A program made the translations under genes and the position numbers. From positions 16,113,094-16,177,093 of the forward strand of contig JAJEKV010000025.1 of assembly GCA_021234155.1 (NCBI GenBank): DNA of 64,000 bases, given 5' to 3'. This DNA is from Isoetes taiwanensis. Lineage: Eukaryota > Streptophyta > Lycopodiopsida > Isoetales > Isoetaceae. Under the pieces are notes generated by a model, which ran no database searches, was not told the DNA's origin, and worked only from the letters and a program-made list of their open reading frames with translations. Shown here piece by piece: positions 23,946 to 34,299 of the stretch (position 1 is its first letter; each line of letters starts with the position of its first letter).

Positions 23946-25260
23946 TAATATGGGTCGCAGGAGATCTGTAATCAATATGCGGATGACACTTTCCTTTTTT
24001 TGAGGGCAGATGAGCAAAATTTGCAGAATGCCATTTCCTTGTTGGATTCTTTTTCCCTAGCATTTGGTATTTTTGTGGGTTGGCAGAAGTGCACAACACT
24101 ATGGGCATTGGACTCTCCAGTTCCACCATGCATAACATGCCTATCCATGGAAGATCCTTCCCCATGGTAAAGCAACCAAACTTCTTGGTATCCCTGTAGG
24201 TGTGAGAGGCAGTGATCAAGGGCTTGGAAAAGCACCTTGTCTGGTGGTCCACAGCTAAGCTTTCCATAGCGGGACGAATCATTGTGACTAAGTCAGTTTT
24301 AAGTAGCACCCATGTGTATATGGCTTCATTCATGTTGGCTCCACATTCAAAAGTACAATTTATCGTCAGGGTTGTCAGGAACTTCATTTGGGGGGGAACA
24401 GAGGAGGGTGCTGCTATCAAAGTCAATTGGGAAAAATGCATGTTGTCAAAGCATTTTAGCGGCCTTGGGATGATCAATTTTCTTTTGCAAAGCAAGGTGA
24501 TGATTTCTAAGTTTATTTGGAGAATTTTGAATAATGTGGATGAGTCTCCGGGTTCCCGTCTTGTTTATCAGTCTTTGCAAATGTGCATTTCTTTTGGGTC
24601 TCCATCTGTTAGACCACTTTTCCCCTGGGCTTTGTTTTATCCATTGACCGCATACCCTAATGCGCCTCCATTTCTTAGAGGATTGCTAGTTGCGTGGGAG
24701 ACTGTACAATCTCTATTTCATTTTCACCATCTTGCGCACACTAGCACTACTGCAAGTTGTTGGTGGATTCCATTGGACGGTGGTCCTCTGGTATCTTCAG
24801 TCCACCCATTGATGCAGCGTCGATGGAGATCAGCAGGTGTGTATATGATATCTGATTGGTATAATAATCAAACTGACATGGGAAGAGTTTAGAGCTAAGT
24901 TCCTCCTTTTAAGGTGGGATCGGGCTATTTGGCAGAAGGTGTCTTCAATTCTTCCTCCTCCAATAGCACAAGTGGATGACCCCCAGCCTTGGGTATTTCA
25001 TGAGCATATCAAAGCAGATAAGTTGGTGAATTCCATGTACAAGGTCTTACTTGCTGTGGACATCTTGCCTCCTTCATCCAAATGGCCTTTGATCACTATC
25101 GGCAGAAAGCAGTATAGAAATGGGTATAGGATAAACTACTCCATTCTTTATTTCTGCTGCAAGTAAGTCACTGCATGGCCTACGCAGAGAAAACCGGGCG
25201 GCGGCCCCAGCTGCAATGCCTAGTTGCTGAGAATGAATGGCAGCGGGGAGTCCCTAGTTT
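23946..25260 (+). mobile_element. Inverted middle part of the same LINE
   Basis: The plus strand opens with the RT active-site motif YADDTFLFLRADEQNLQNA, then in other frames WSTAKLSIAGRIIVTKSVLS and VVRNFIWGGTEEG, then NWEKC...GLGMINF, all typical of the region between the reverse transcriptase core and zf-RVT in plant LINEs. From 24939 it continues with DPQPWVFHEHIKADKLVNSM. Frameshifts and stops interrupt it. It covers the part that should precede the zf-RVT piece at 23338-23945 but has opposite orientation. Confidence 0.8.
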
Positions 25261-25620
25261 TTAGTTTTTATTGGACATGATTATATTGATTCTGAGGGAA
25301 TTCTGAATCCCTCTCTGGTTATGAGTTCCTGCTAGCTACCTTTTTTTCCAGGCTTAAGGCCCTTTTTTGACAATATAAACTTAAGCTATTTAATGTTCAA
25401 TATGTGCAGTTCAAATTGTATGCCGACTCTTTTTGTCTTTTTAGTATCATTTTATTCCAATTGTATTTGGTTACATGCACATGCAACTGGAAAGGGGAAC
25501 GTCGCCGATTTCCGGCACACAAGCTGTTCTTACCTAATGTGTTATGTCCAATGCAATTTTCCATCTAGGGTGATTCCATACCATGGAATTTCTGCGTGAT
25601 TCCATACGATAGAATATATG
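25261..25620. other. No gene seen; possible LINE flank
   Basis: T-rich DNA with no coding signal. It may include more of the inverted LINE. Confidence 0.4.
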
Positions 25621-25624
25621 TGTC

Positions 25625-26430
25625 CATACCATTAGGAGTATCTTTACACATACAAAAATTATTTATACAGAGTATGGTGTTGCATAGAATACTTATACAT
25701 AGAGTATTTATCCATATTATATTTATACATAAAATATTTATTATACGTAGTACATAGAGTTTTTATGTATGGCATATTTATACATAGTGTATTTATACGT
25801 ATTGTATTTATACATGCCATATTTATACATAGAGCGGATAAACATAAAGTAATTAGACATAGAGTTTTTATGCATAGACTATTTATGCTTAGTGTATTTA
25901 TACATAGTGTATATATACATAATGTATTTATATATAGTGAATTTATACAGAGTATGGTGTTGCATAGAATACTTATATGTAGAGTATTTATACATAGAGT
26001 ATCTATACATTGAGTATTTGTACATAGAGTATTTGTACATAGATTAGTTATACATAGAGTAGTTATACATAGAGTATTTATACATTGAGTATTTATACAT
26101 AGAGTATTTTATACATAGAGTATTTGTACATAGAATATTTGTACATAGATTAGTTATACATAGAGTAGTTATACATAGAGTATTTATACATAGGGTATTT
26201 GTACATAGGGTATTTGTACATAGAGTATTTGTACATAGATTAGTTATACATAGAGTAGTTATACATAGAGTAGCTATGCATAGAGTATCTATACATAGTG
26301 TATTAATACAAAGTGTATTTGCCCATAGAGAATTTATATATAGAGTATATAAGAGTGTATTTGGCCATAGAGAATTTATACATAGAGTATATAGAGTGTA
26401 TTTGCCCATAGAGAATTTATAAAGAGAGTA
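25625..26430. repeat. 15-bp minisatellite
   Basis: About 50 degenerate copies of TACATAGAGTATTTA, mostly 15 bp and occasionally 16 bp. The later part (26310-26420) switches to a longer unit containing TTTGCCCATAGAGAATTTAT. Since 15 is a multiple of three, four of the six frames stay open for long stretches. This explains the repetitive apparent proteins on both strands, which should not be taken as genes. Confidence 0.95.
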
Positions 26431-26511
26431 AATTTCCAATTCTATTTTCCAACACACCTTGATGCCCCAAGGCATTTCCATTTTCATTTCCAATTGTATT
26501 TCCCAACATAC

Positions 26512-26907
26512 CTAGGCAAGGTTTTCCATTTCTTTCCATTTTACCATTTCCAATTTCTTCGAACCACGTTTCCTTTTCTTTGCCTCCCTCTTCCCTATGT
26601 TCAAGAGTGGTTTGACCCTAGCAAGACTCGTGCCATAGGCCTCCTCTTCCTTCAACACTGGAAGAGATGTTAAGGTTGTGTCATTGGCCTCCTCCTCGTT
26701 CATTCTTTCAGGTCTAGTATCAAGTTGTCTCATCATCAGTTCCATGGCTATGAGGAGGGTGGGATCCTTTGAGGCCCGCTCCATAACCCTAGCAAGACAA
26801 CATTCCAAAGATGCCCTAGCATCTTCAACTGTCAAGCCATCTTTTGGCGTGGGTTTAATGTCATCCTCTAGACTATTATGTCCACCTCGGCCCCTAAATT
26901 GTACCAT
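26512..26907 (-). CDS. Unrecognised acidic/basic open frame
   Basis: A 131-residue minus-strand frame begins MVQFRGRGGHNSLEDDIKPT. It is rich in charged residues, has Glu-Glu-Glu-Ala repeats (NEEEAND, LKEEEAYG) and a basic KKRKRGSKK tail. It starts just past the LCB1 remnant exon. It shows no known domain. It may be a mobile-element coding fragment or a chance frame. Confidence 0.25.
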   Translation of the reverse strand: MVQFRGRGGHNSLEDDIKPTPKDGLTVEDARASLECCLARVMERASKDPTLLIAMELMMRQLDTRPERMNEEEANDTTLTSLPVLKEEEAYGTSLARVKPLLNIGKREAKKRKRGSKKLEMVKWKEMENLA

Positions 26908-26915
26908 TTAAGTAC

Positions 26916-27495
26916 CTGGTAGACTGCCTCCACAGTAATAAACCAGCCATGTAACCGTCTCTTATCTTATTTACTGGGCTACCTCCTCAAGCAGTGCTTC
27001 CAGTGATGCCATGTTATTGTACTTGAAGTACATAATAGTGCTTCTTGAAAAAGGCGATCCAGTTTGTATTCCCCACTCCTTCATCACTGCATGCCATAGA
27101 CAAGAGCCTTTAGCAAAAGATTTTCTATTTACAACAGCAAATTCCATCATTGGAGCTTCCACCAGAAGATGTCCAGCTTCATGTCTTACACAGTTTTGGC
27201 TTAAAAACAAGAAAAATTATTTATAAAGAAGGCAAAAACATAGGCATCACTTGGCACCCAAGAAAATATGAAGCACTTGGGTGGGGCCAAAAACCAATTT
27301 TCCAAATGCACAAAAAAAAATCTTGTACAGAAAAAAAGAACATTTACGCTATAATAACGTCCTCCCTTTTGCAGAAAGCAGGAATTGCACTTGAGGCAGT
27401 GGCAATGCCATAGGTGTAAAGAATTGCATCAGATATCCCCAGGAACTGCGCCAGCTTCTCTTCCAAGTGTGAATGCGCATTTATAGCCATGAATA
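26916..27495 (-). pseudogene. LCB1: LCB1 subunit of serine palmitoyltransferase, broken fragment
   Basis: Exon A (27348 to about 27495) reads HLEEKLAQFLGISDAILYTY, then GIATASSAIPAFCKREDVII. Exon B (26916-27086) follows GCATGCAG and reads, after a frameshift, WGIQTGSPFSRSTIMYFKYN, then NMASLEALLEE, and in a further frame GWFITVEAVYQ before GTAC. Joining the exons gives ADEGV exactly as in the family. LCB1 is the non-catalytic partner of LCB2 in the ER enzyme that starts sphingolipid synthesis from serine and palmitoyl-CoA. A short deletion after DEGV (loss of the following His codon region) and a second frame change kill it. N-terminal and C-terminal exons are not seen nearby. Confidence 0.75.
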
Positions 27496-28208
27496 TAATG
27501 AGCAGCCAATTCGTAACAACACATCCAACACTAAACTTGTAACTTGGCAGAAGTATTCTAGAATCATAACCTATTCATTAGAAGTATCACGTTCGTCAAG
27601 ATATATGGGTTACTAAATCAAGTGAGTAAAAAATTTACTATCACAATTCTGAAGGTAACGAGTTTCTAGTTTTTATCCTAGAAGTTATTCTGTCATCTAC
27701 ATTGACAATCATCTTAAACAATGCGGTTTCCCATGTGCAATGCTTAAGAGAATCACGTACTGCACTCCATAGCACCAAATTTCTAGCCAAGTTTGTGTTG
27801 GCGATAATGTTTGTCCTTTATGGATTTGAACAACAGCTTTCTATAGGCCTCTACATCCTTACTTCATCAAATAAGAAGAAGAAGAAGAGATTTTAAGAGT
27901 ACTGCTTTTTTAAAGGGGTTAAAACTGCATCTTTGCAGGCATGGACACTTTATGCATAGCTTCCTATTCCTTTTACTCTGCCTAGCTAAATGGTTACAAC
28001 ATGTCCAGTTATTGCTATCTGTCTTCATTACAGTCTAACGAGCCATAGAACACCGCCGAGTTTTGTTTCTGTCTATGTCCCTTAAAAAAGAGGTATTGCC
28101 TTCTAGGCTGGATCTCTTATTTGTATTAACGTCCTAATGATTTGTAATAAAATGTTATTAACTCTATAAAGAAAGCCTTAACAATAGTTCCATCGGTATT
28201 GCATTTAC

Positions 28209-28314
28209 CTGGTATTTTGCTAGCAATCAGTTTCTTGTAAGAAGCCCAACTTGGCCCGATCAAGTTTGTAGCCGTAGATCCGATCTGCATTTGATCCCTT
28301 GATTTGTTCATCAT
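28209..28314 (-). CDS. Candidate first exon of an unrecognised gene
   Basis: On the minus strand GCGATGATGAACAAATC opens a frame (MMNKSRDQMQIGSTATNLIG, continuing PSWASYKKLIASKIP) that ends at a good donor, CCAG-GTAAATGC. The leader contains upstream stops, as expected for an untranslated region. I cannot name the family, and no following exon was found. It could be the 5' exon of a live gene or another captured fragment. Confidence 0.3.
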
Positions 28315-29917
28315 CGCCAAATATGCTCTGTACAATTAGTTAGGGTTCATCCAGCACATCCGAACTTCGTCAGCAAGTACGAGAGCCGCGTTTAGGGTTA
28401 GGGTATCGCCCAACAAGTATCACGATCAGATTTTATTTTACCCCATACAAGCTCAAAAAAGTAATACATAAATACGTATCTGGTTGCAAAGTATCTTTCA
28501 ATTTAATTCTAAGTAGGTTTCCCAATGAGTTCTCTAGCTTTTTTTTTTTGTTTTTTTTTTAAATGGTGATAGCCGTCAGATTGGGTCACTTTTTTGCAGT
28601 GGTTTTTGTTTGGACCGTGGGATGTAGAGGTAACAATTTTAGAACGTCTGTAAAAGCCCTATTTGCTTCTACGCTTGCATATGTCTTCTACGTCCGTGAA
28701 AACCCTATTTGCTTCTACGTCTGTGATAGATCCTGTAGTACCTCTGAAATTTTGTAAATCACAGTGGCAGTTTGGATCCCGTTTGAATCAGAGCTTTGCC
28801 AGTTTGCGGTTTGCAGTTTGCAGTTTGCAGTTTGCTTTGTCTGGTTGAAGATTTGTGTCGCATGATATCCCTGAAGGATGAAATTTTTTGCTGTCAGTCT
28901 GCAATTGTTGGCCGAGCATTGATTGTGGAAGCAAGAAGTTTGGAGGTGCTTTGAGAGAATTGGTTTAATCATCTATGTTCAGTTTTTGTCAGGAATTGCT
29001 TCTGTGTTCAACTTTTTTGTGCTTCTCTATGCTCTTCCTTGCCGTTTTTATTTTCTTCTTTAGTTCTGCCATCTGAGTTTTCAATTTGCTCTTGCTCCGC
29101 ATTTCACTGCACGGTTCTCTCTGCGTCTGGATATCTACTCCCACGTGTACGGCAGTTGATTTCCATAAAAAATCGATGGGTCAAGCAACGGCTCTTGTTT
29201 TTTTGTTTTGTTAAAAGAAGCGAGTAGAATGGGAAGTGAGTAGGATGGATATTCTAAATATCAAAATAATGTAAACATTAACAAATTTGTATTTCTTTTA
29301 TTAAATCAACTATTATGGTGTGCATTTACCGTTCATCGTTCAAGGTTTATCATCCTTGATGCATACATTCCACTCTAGCTATCTAAACTGCAGTTTCATA
29401 TTGTGGGGCCAATTTGCCCAAGTCATACCTTGATGGGTATTGCGGTATTGTCAAATGTCATTAATTTCATAAGATCAATATGTGATGCTCATAGGGCGGC
29501 AAGAAACAAGGTGCTGCGCACGAGGGGTTGCCCTCCAGTGGCCCAGACTTGGCAGTGCATGAGCTTGCTTGCATGGAGCCTTTACTAGGCAGAATGACCC
29601 TCCTCGGGGCAATTACCCATAATAGGCCATACTTGTTGTAACTCAAACCAACTAGGGAAGATACATGCATTGCATTGTAATGAAAACTTTTATGTCATAG
29701 ATACCATGAAAGGCTCATAACATTTAAGCAAACACTATGCTTAATCCCTCATGCCACTTCTAAACTACATGCTTCTATTCTGCTCTTTTTCTGAAAATTT
29801 GTGCTCTCATATGATAGAGCCTTCCAATCACACCATATATGTTGTTAAAGCACTATGTAGCGCTTCTAGGAACATCAGATAACTCTATGCAATTAGTTTG
29901 ACAATATAGACTTATCA
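28315..29917. other. No gene; local tandem repeats
   Basis: There is a poly-T tract at about 28541-28560. Two partial copies of an AAAACCCTATTTGCTTCTAC-like unit lie at 28652-28730. Four copies of the heptamer GTTTGCA lie near 28803-28835. Nothing coding is recognised. Confidence 0.5.
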
Positions 29918-32297
29918 TTAGTAGCTAATATTTGATCTCACCATTAAGAGAGGGTCCTCATCCTCTTCTGACTCGTCTTGATGATCCTGATCCTGATGAT
30001 AAAATATTGTTGTTAATTCTGAATCATGTAGAAGAAGGAACTCCCAGATGCTACTATTGTCACCCTTTGCTTTAGTACTTTTATAATCCTCGTCTGATAG
30101 CATGGCCACTATGATGAAGATCACATGTGCCATTTTTTATAATGTTCTTAGTTCAAGATCCTTACCATCATAAATTAGGCACCCTTCCTAATGACTTTCA
30201 GGCACTTTTAGATCATGAGCAGCGGATAGTGCATGTAGATGTGAGTCACCTGAAGAACATACAATGATGATGGTAAAGGACCTCTCAATGGTCAGCCCTA
30301 TACATGTGGTAAAGAAGCTGCCATAGTTCATCCCATGTCTCCTTTTCCACCTCTGTTGTCCAATACAAAAAGTGATATGTTTCTAAGGCAAAAGGTTGAT
30401 TCAGGTAAGAGACATTTGTACCCGTACCTCCTTCACATGGTTGCAGCACTCAATGAAGGACATCATATCTTTAGTTGGACTACTTTTCTTGTACAAAACC
30501 TCCTTCTTCATGCACTGATCTAGAACCCAAATGGTCTCAGTGTCAGTTAGTCCCCGAGTCTTTCTCATCTTTGTCACATTCTAGTCAAAGATGCTTGCAT
30601 CAACAGAAGGCACTCTACCCGTAGTGTCTGAAAGCTTATTTTGTGCATAAGGGTCCCAAACTTCATTCCACTTGGCCCATACTACACCTTTAGAAAACAT
30701 AATCTTATATGAATTTGTTGGACCGGACCTGCTGGATGTGCTATCAGAAGAATCTGCATTGCTTCACCACCTCTTTCTTTGGGTTTCTTACAATCTTCTT
30801 CTTTTCCTGTATAATTGTTTGAGACAGAGTCCTCTCCAGCATTTTGAATATATTGACTCGCCCTGTTTGGTGGATAAAGGTAGCCATATTATACCTATTA
30901 TTGATGAGCATGGCATAGTTGCTCCATGTAGGACTATAATAGTATAGAAAAAGAAAATCAGTTAAGATAAATATTGGAAATCTATCTTAGTACATTTTTC
31001 TTAAATCACACCTAGCGTGATTAGATGATGTCAGTAAGATGAATACACGATAGGCTTGTATTCATCTTACAGACTTATGACGCCTTCAACAATGTAAGTA
31101 CATAAAGGTACGGGTTATGCCAATTCAAGACAACTGAGCTCATGCCAAGCATGCTTTTAAATCAACTGAATTTATACCAGGCGTGCTTTAAGCTGATTTA
31201 AAAGCATGCCTGGCATGAATTTAGTCGTATTGAACCGGATATTTAGTATATCAAATTCGACACAAGTGAATTCACGCCAAGCGTGCTTTTAAATCCATTG
31301 AATTCACGTCGGGCGTGCTTTAAACTGATTTTTTGCACACCTGGCGTGAATTCAATCGTATTGAACTGGATATTTAGTGTACATAGCAATTCAACACAAA
31401 TGAATCCATGCCAAGCATGCTTTACTACGTAATTAAATGGAGATACTTAACATCTGATTCAGCACAACTAAATTTATGCGTGAATTGAAATCCAAAAATA
31501 TAACATCTTATGATAGTAAAATACCTTTTGTATAAAAACGGCTCCCCCCATTTCGTTTAAGGTGGCACTAATCTCAGTCATATCTATCGGTGAAGTATTG
31601 GCATCCAAGAATCGACACCTCCTATATGTACAGTGATCTTAGAATATTGTTTGATCTGTTTGTTCAATCTGCCTAATCAAGACCTTTTGTGCCTCAACCG
31701 AATGCTGCCCGTCAATAATGACAAATTTAACTTCATCATTTCCTAATATCTCCTCAGCGTCCGACCACTTAGCAAGCTTGTTCATAGTCAGATCCCAAGG
31801 TAATACATCTGCTCGCATAGGCATTTGATCTAGATTACCAATCATGCTCTGTACAATCTCCATAGCATGTGCTGTATCATATCATCTGCTAACGTAAATG
31901 GAGCTTGGTGAACCGATGAGGCGCTTCACATGGATCTTAAAAGTTGTCTTAAGACCACATGGATAATGACCAGAATACTTGTTGAACCTGTTCATGGCCT
32001 TCAGCTGTGCCATCCTGTCCTGCTCATTCTCAAATACTGCATGCTCCATGCTCTCGGCAACTGCAGGTTGAACCTCTTGCATTCTTGCAGATCCTCTTGG
32101 AAGCTTTCAAATCAGCTAATTCTCTGACTTGCTGCATGTAGTAACTTGGAGTAGATTTATTGAATCTAGCTCTCGGCACAACAGTAATCCCATGGCAAAT
32201 AGATATTAGTGTAACTACCACATTATTCGGCCAACCATATTTAAAATATGTCCCATCGTTTACATCCATCTTCGTGAAAGCATCTTTATATGGAACC
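29918..32297 (-). pseudogene. DGQH-motif multi-exon gene family, copy A
   Basis: This is the inverted counterpart of 47440-49815, nearly the same length. Minus-strand pieces in order are: DGTYFKYGWPNNVVVTLISI and STPSYYMQQVRELADLKASK (32030-32299); VQPAVAESMEHAVFENEQD and KYSGHYPCGLKTTFKIHVKR (31882-32082); EILGNDEVKFVIIDGQHSVE (31639-31863); WAKWNEVWDPYAQNKLSD near 30650; and an acidic C-terminus (DESEEDEDPLL, 29918-30133) ending at the same TAA as copy B. GT/AG sites bracket an intron at about 30960-31530 holding a palindromic repeat array. Copy A has frameshifts different from copy B and is cut at 32297 by another element. I do not recognise the family. The DGQH segment resembles the ParB/DGQHR fold motif, but that is inference. 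Confidence 0.55.
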
Positions 32298-33030
32298 ATA
32301 TGTGCAACCCTTAGACGTCGAACCTATGGCCATGGCAGCAGCTGAAGAAGAGCAGATGCGCCTTGCATACGAGGAGGCAGAGGAAGAAGAAGAGGAAGGA
32401 CGCGACTCGGACACAGAAGACATCGACCTAGTACAAGAAAGGCAGCAAGCAGAGCAGCAGCTCCAAAGCTTCGAAGAAGGGCTGAGAGCCACAAGAACAG
32501 CCCCCCCACTTGGGCAAGGAATAACAAGCTTGACCCCAGTGATTATCCAAGGAGAGGCGTACTTAACCCTCCACGACATCAAGAACCTCCCAGAGTGCAG
32601 AGATAAAGGCTATAGAATAGACGAACTTCTGCACCTCCTACGGCAAGACCCAGACCACCTTGACGACTTCATCGACCGAGAAACACAAGACTTTCCTATT
32701 AGCATAAGGGAAGCCCGGACATACACTGGTCAGACAATGGATATAGAAGCCTACACGGGCATCAGACAGATGATGGCTGAACAGGCATCCTTATTCCCCC
32801 ATAAGTTATTCCCACCATTGCCTCCATATCTTTTACCCTTTTACTTCTTATGCCACATTTTTGCAAATTCCCTTAGCCTAAACCCTCTTGCAACTTCTTA
32901 TACCCTTATGCCTATCTATCATTGTGCCATAAGAAGCCATGCAACATGTATACCTTATGGAATATTCCCGATTATGATGCCCAAAACTTGGCATATCCCC
33001 AAAACATTAGGGTTACCATTGCTTAAATGA
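32290..33030 (+). CDS. Unrecognised acidic open frame, possibly retrotransposon gag
   Basis: A 246-codon frame starts MEPYVQPLDVEPM across the junction with copy A. Residues 15-75 are strongly acidic and coiled-coil-like (EEAEEEEEEGRDSDTEDIDL). Residues 90-165 look globular (GEAYLTLHDIKNLPECRDKG). After about residue 170 the composition becomes proline- and leucine-rich and probably non-coding. It lies on the same strand as, and upstream of, the gypsy pol remnant, so a gag N-terminus is plausible. No zinc knuckle is seen. Confidence 0.3.
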   Translation: MEPYVQPLDVEPMAMAAAEEEQMRLAYEEAEEEEEEGRDSDTEDIDLVQERQQAEQQLQSFEEGLRATRTAPPLGQGITSLTPVIIQGEAYLTLHDIKNLPECRDKGYRIDELLHLLRQDPDHLDDFIDRETQDFPISIREARTYTGQTMDIEAYTGIRQMMAEQASLFPHKLFPPLPPYLLPFYFLCHIFANSLSLNPLATSYTLMPIYHCAIRSHATCIPYGIFPIMMPKTWHIPKTLGLPLLK

Positions 33031-34299
33031 TCCACTTCCTCAATTTTTCATGAGTGACCCTTAAACCATGGCCTAGCTTTTCAAAACTATAAAATACGGC
33101 ATATTCCTGGTTTATACTTCAAGAAATACGGTTACCGTATCGCGCAAATTCTCAGAAAATACAGCTGCTTCAAACCTAAATCTGGAAATGAGCTCGAATC
33201 ACGCCGGAATCGAATTTCTAAGATATAAAACTACCTAATCCTGGACTCCCGCTCTTAAGCATCATATTAAGCCTAAATCTAAGCACTAAGATGCCGGAAT
33301 CATTAAATTCAAACTTACATACCAGGGGATCATTGACAGAAGTTTTTCGAAGGCCCAGAAGCGCTCAAACCTTACAGTGATCATTGCTAAGCAGGACTTG
33401 AAGGATTTGTGAAGACTCTGAGTACTCCCCGATCAGATCTAAAGAGATTTGGTTGAATTTATCTCTTAAAATTATTTGATGACCTGAAGTTGACATTTTC
33501 TTGCATTTGAAGTACTGAAGTACCATTATTCATTATTATTATGGTTGATTTACCTCCATATCAATGAAACATTGATGCCAAGTTGAAGAAATTCTCTCTG
33601 ATATGATTCTTGACAATTTTGCCTTTCAAAAAATACTACAGAAAATTCCCTTATGTTCTTAATTGCTTTTGGTCCAGTTGCCATCAATCCCTGAGACATC
33701 TGAGACCCATATGCTTTGAAAAGACCAAAAAATTCCATCTGCAACTCGAGTTAGAAAAATTTGCATTCTGTTTTGACTGTCTTGACTGTATTTTGCAAAA
33801 TCCTAATGTAAAAAATGCTTACGAGCATTCAAATGAAAACTTGACCTCATGCCCACACTCCAGGATAGTCTTGTGATACATTGGCTTTGGAAATTCCCAA
33901 AAAAGTGGTCAGGAACTCTAGTTCCATTTTCCTGATCACTGTTTTACAGTTTGACTGCCATTGACCAACTTTTGACTCCACTTTAAGCTTGAATATCTCT
34001 CAGGATAATGATCTGACTTGATCAGGGACTTCACCTTTATACTCCTACAACTTTTTTGTGCCAGTCTAAATCATCTGACCCAAAGATTCAATTCATTTTC
34101 GGCTGCTACATCAATTTGAGTCAAGGTTCCATTTTCTAGAAATGGGAAAGGTATGAAAACTTTAAGTTTTTGGTTCTTTCAATATACTTATCTTCCATAG
34201 ACTGATCACCTTAAGTGATCTGGAGGTCTTAACCCCAATTTGGGTTTATACTCAAGTTGGCTTATTGTGGTTGACCTTTAAAGCCAGGTTGAGGGTCAA
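33031..34299. other. No gene seen
   Basis: AT-rich DNA between the acidic frame and the gypsy pol remnant. It may hold decayed gypsy sequence, but no protease or RT core is recognisable. Confidence 0.4.

Noticed and set aside
23701-24003. Plus-strand 100-codon frame over the LINE junction
   Set aside because: It reads antisense to the zf-RVT piece and then into the inverted RT piece; it is not a gene.
26044-26493. 149-codon frame encoding Tyr-Ser-Met-Tyr and Thr-Leu-Cys-Ile repeats
   Set aside because: It is the translation of the 15-bp minisatellite. Frames on the other strand are equally long and repetitive.
32286-32582. Serine-rich minus-strand frame
   Set aside because: It is the antisense shadow of the acidic plus-strand frame (GAG/GAA codons).
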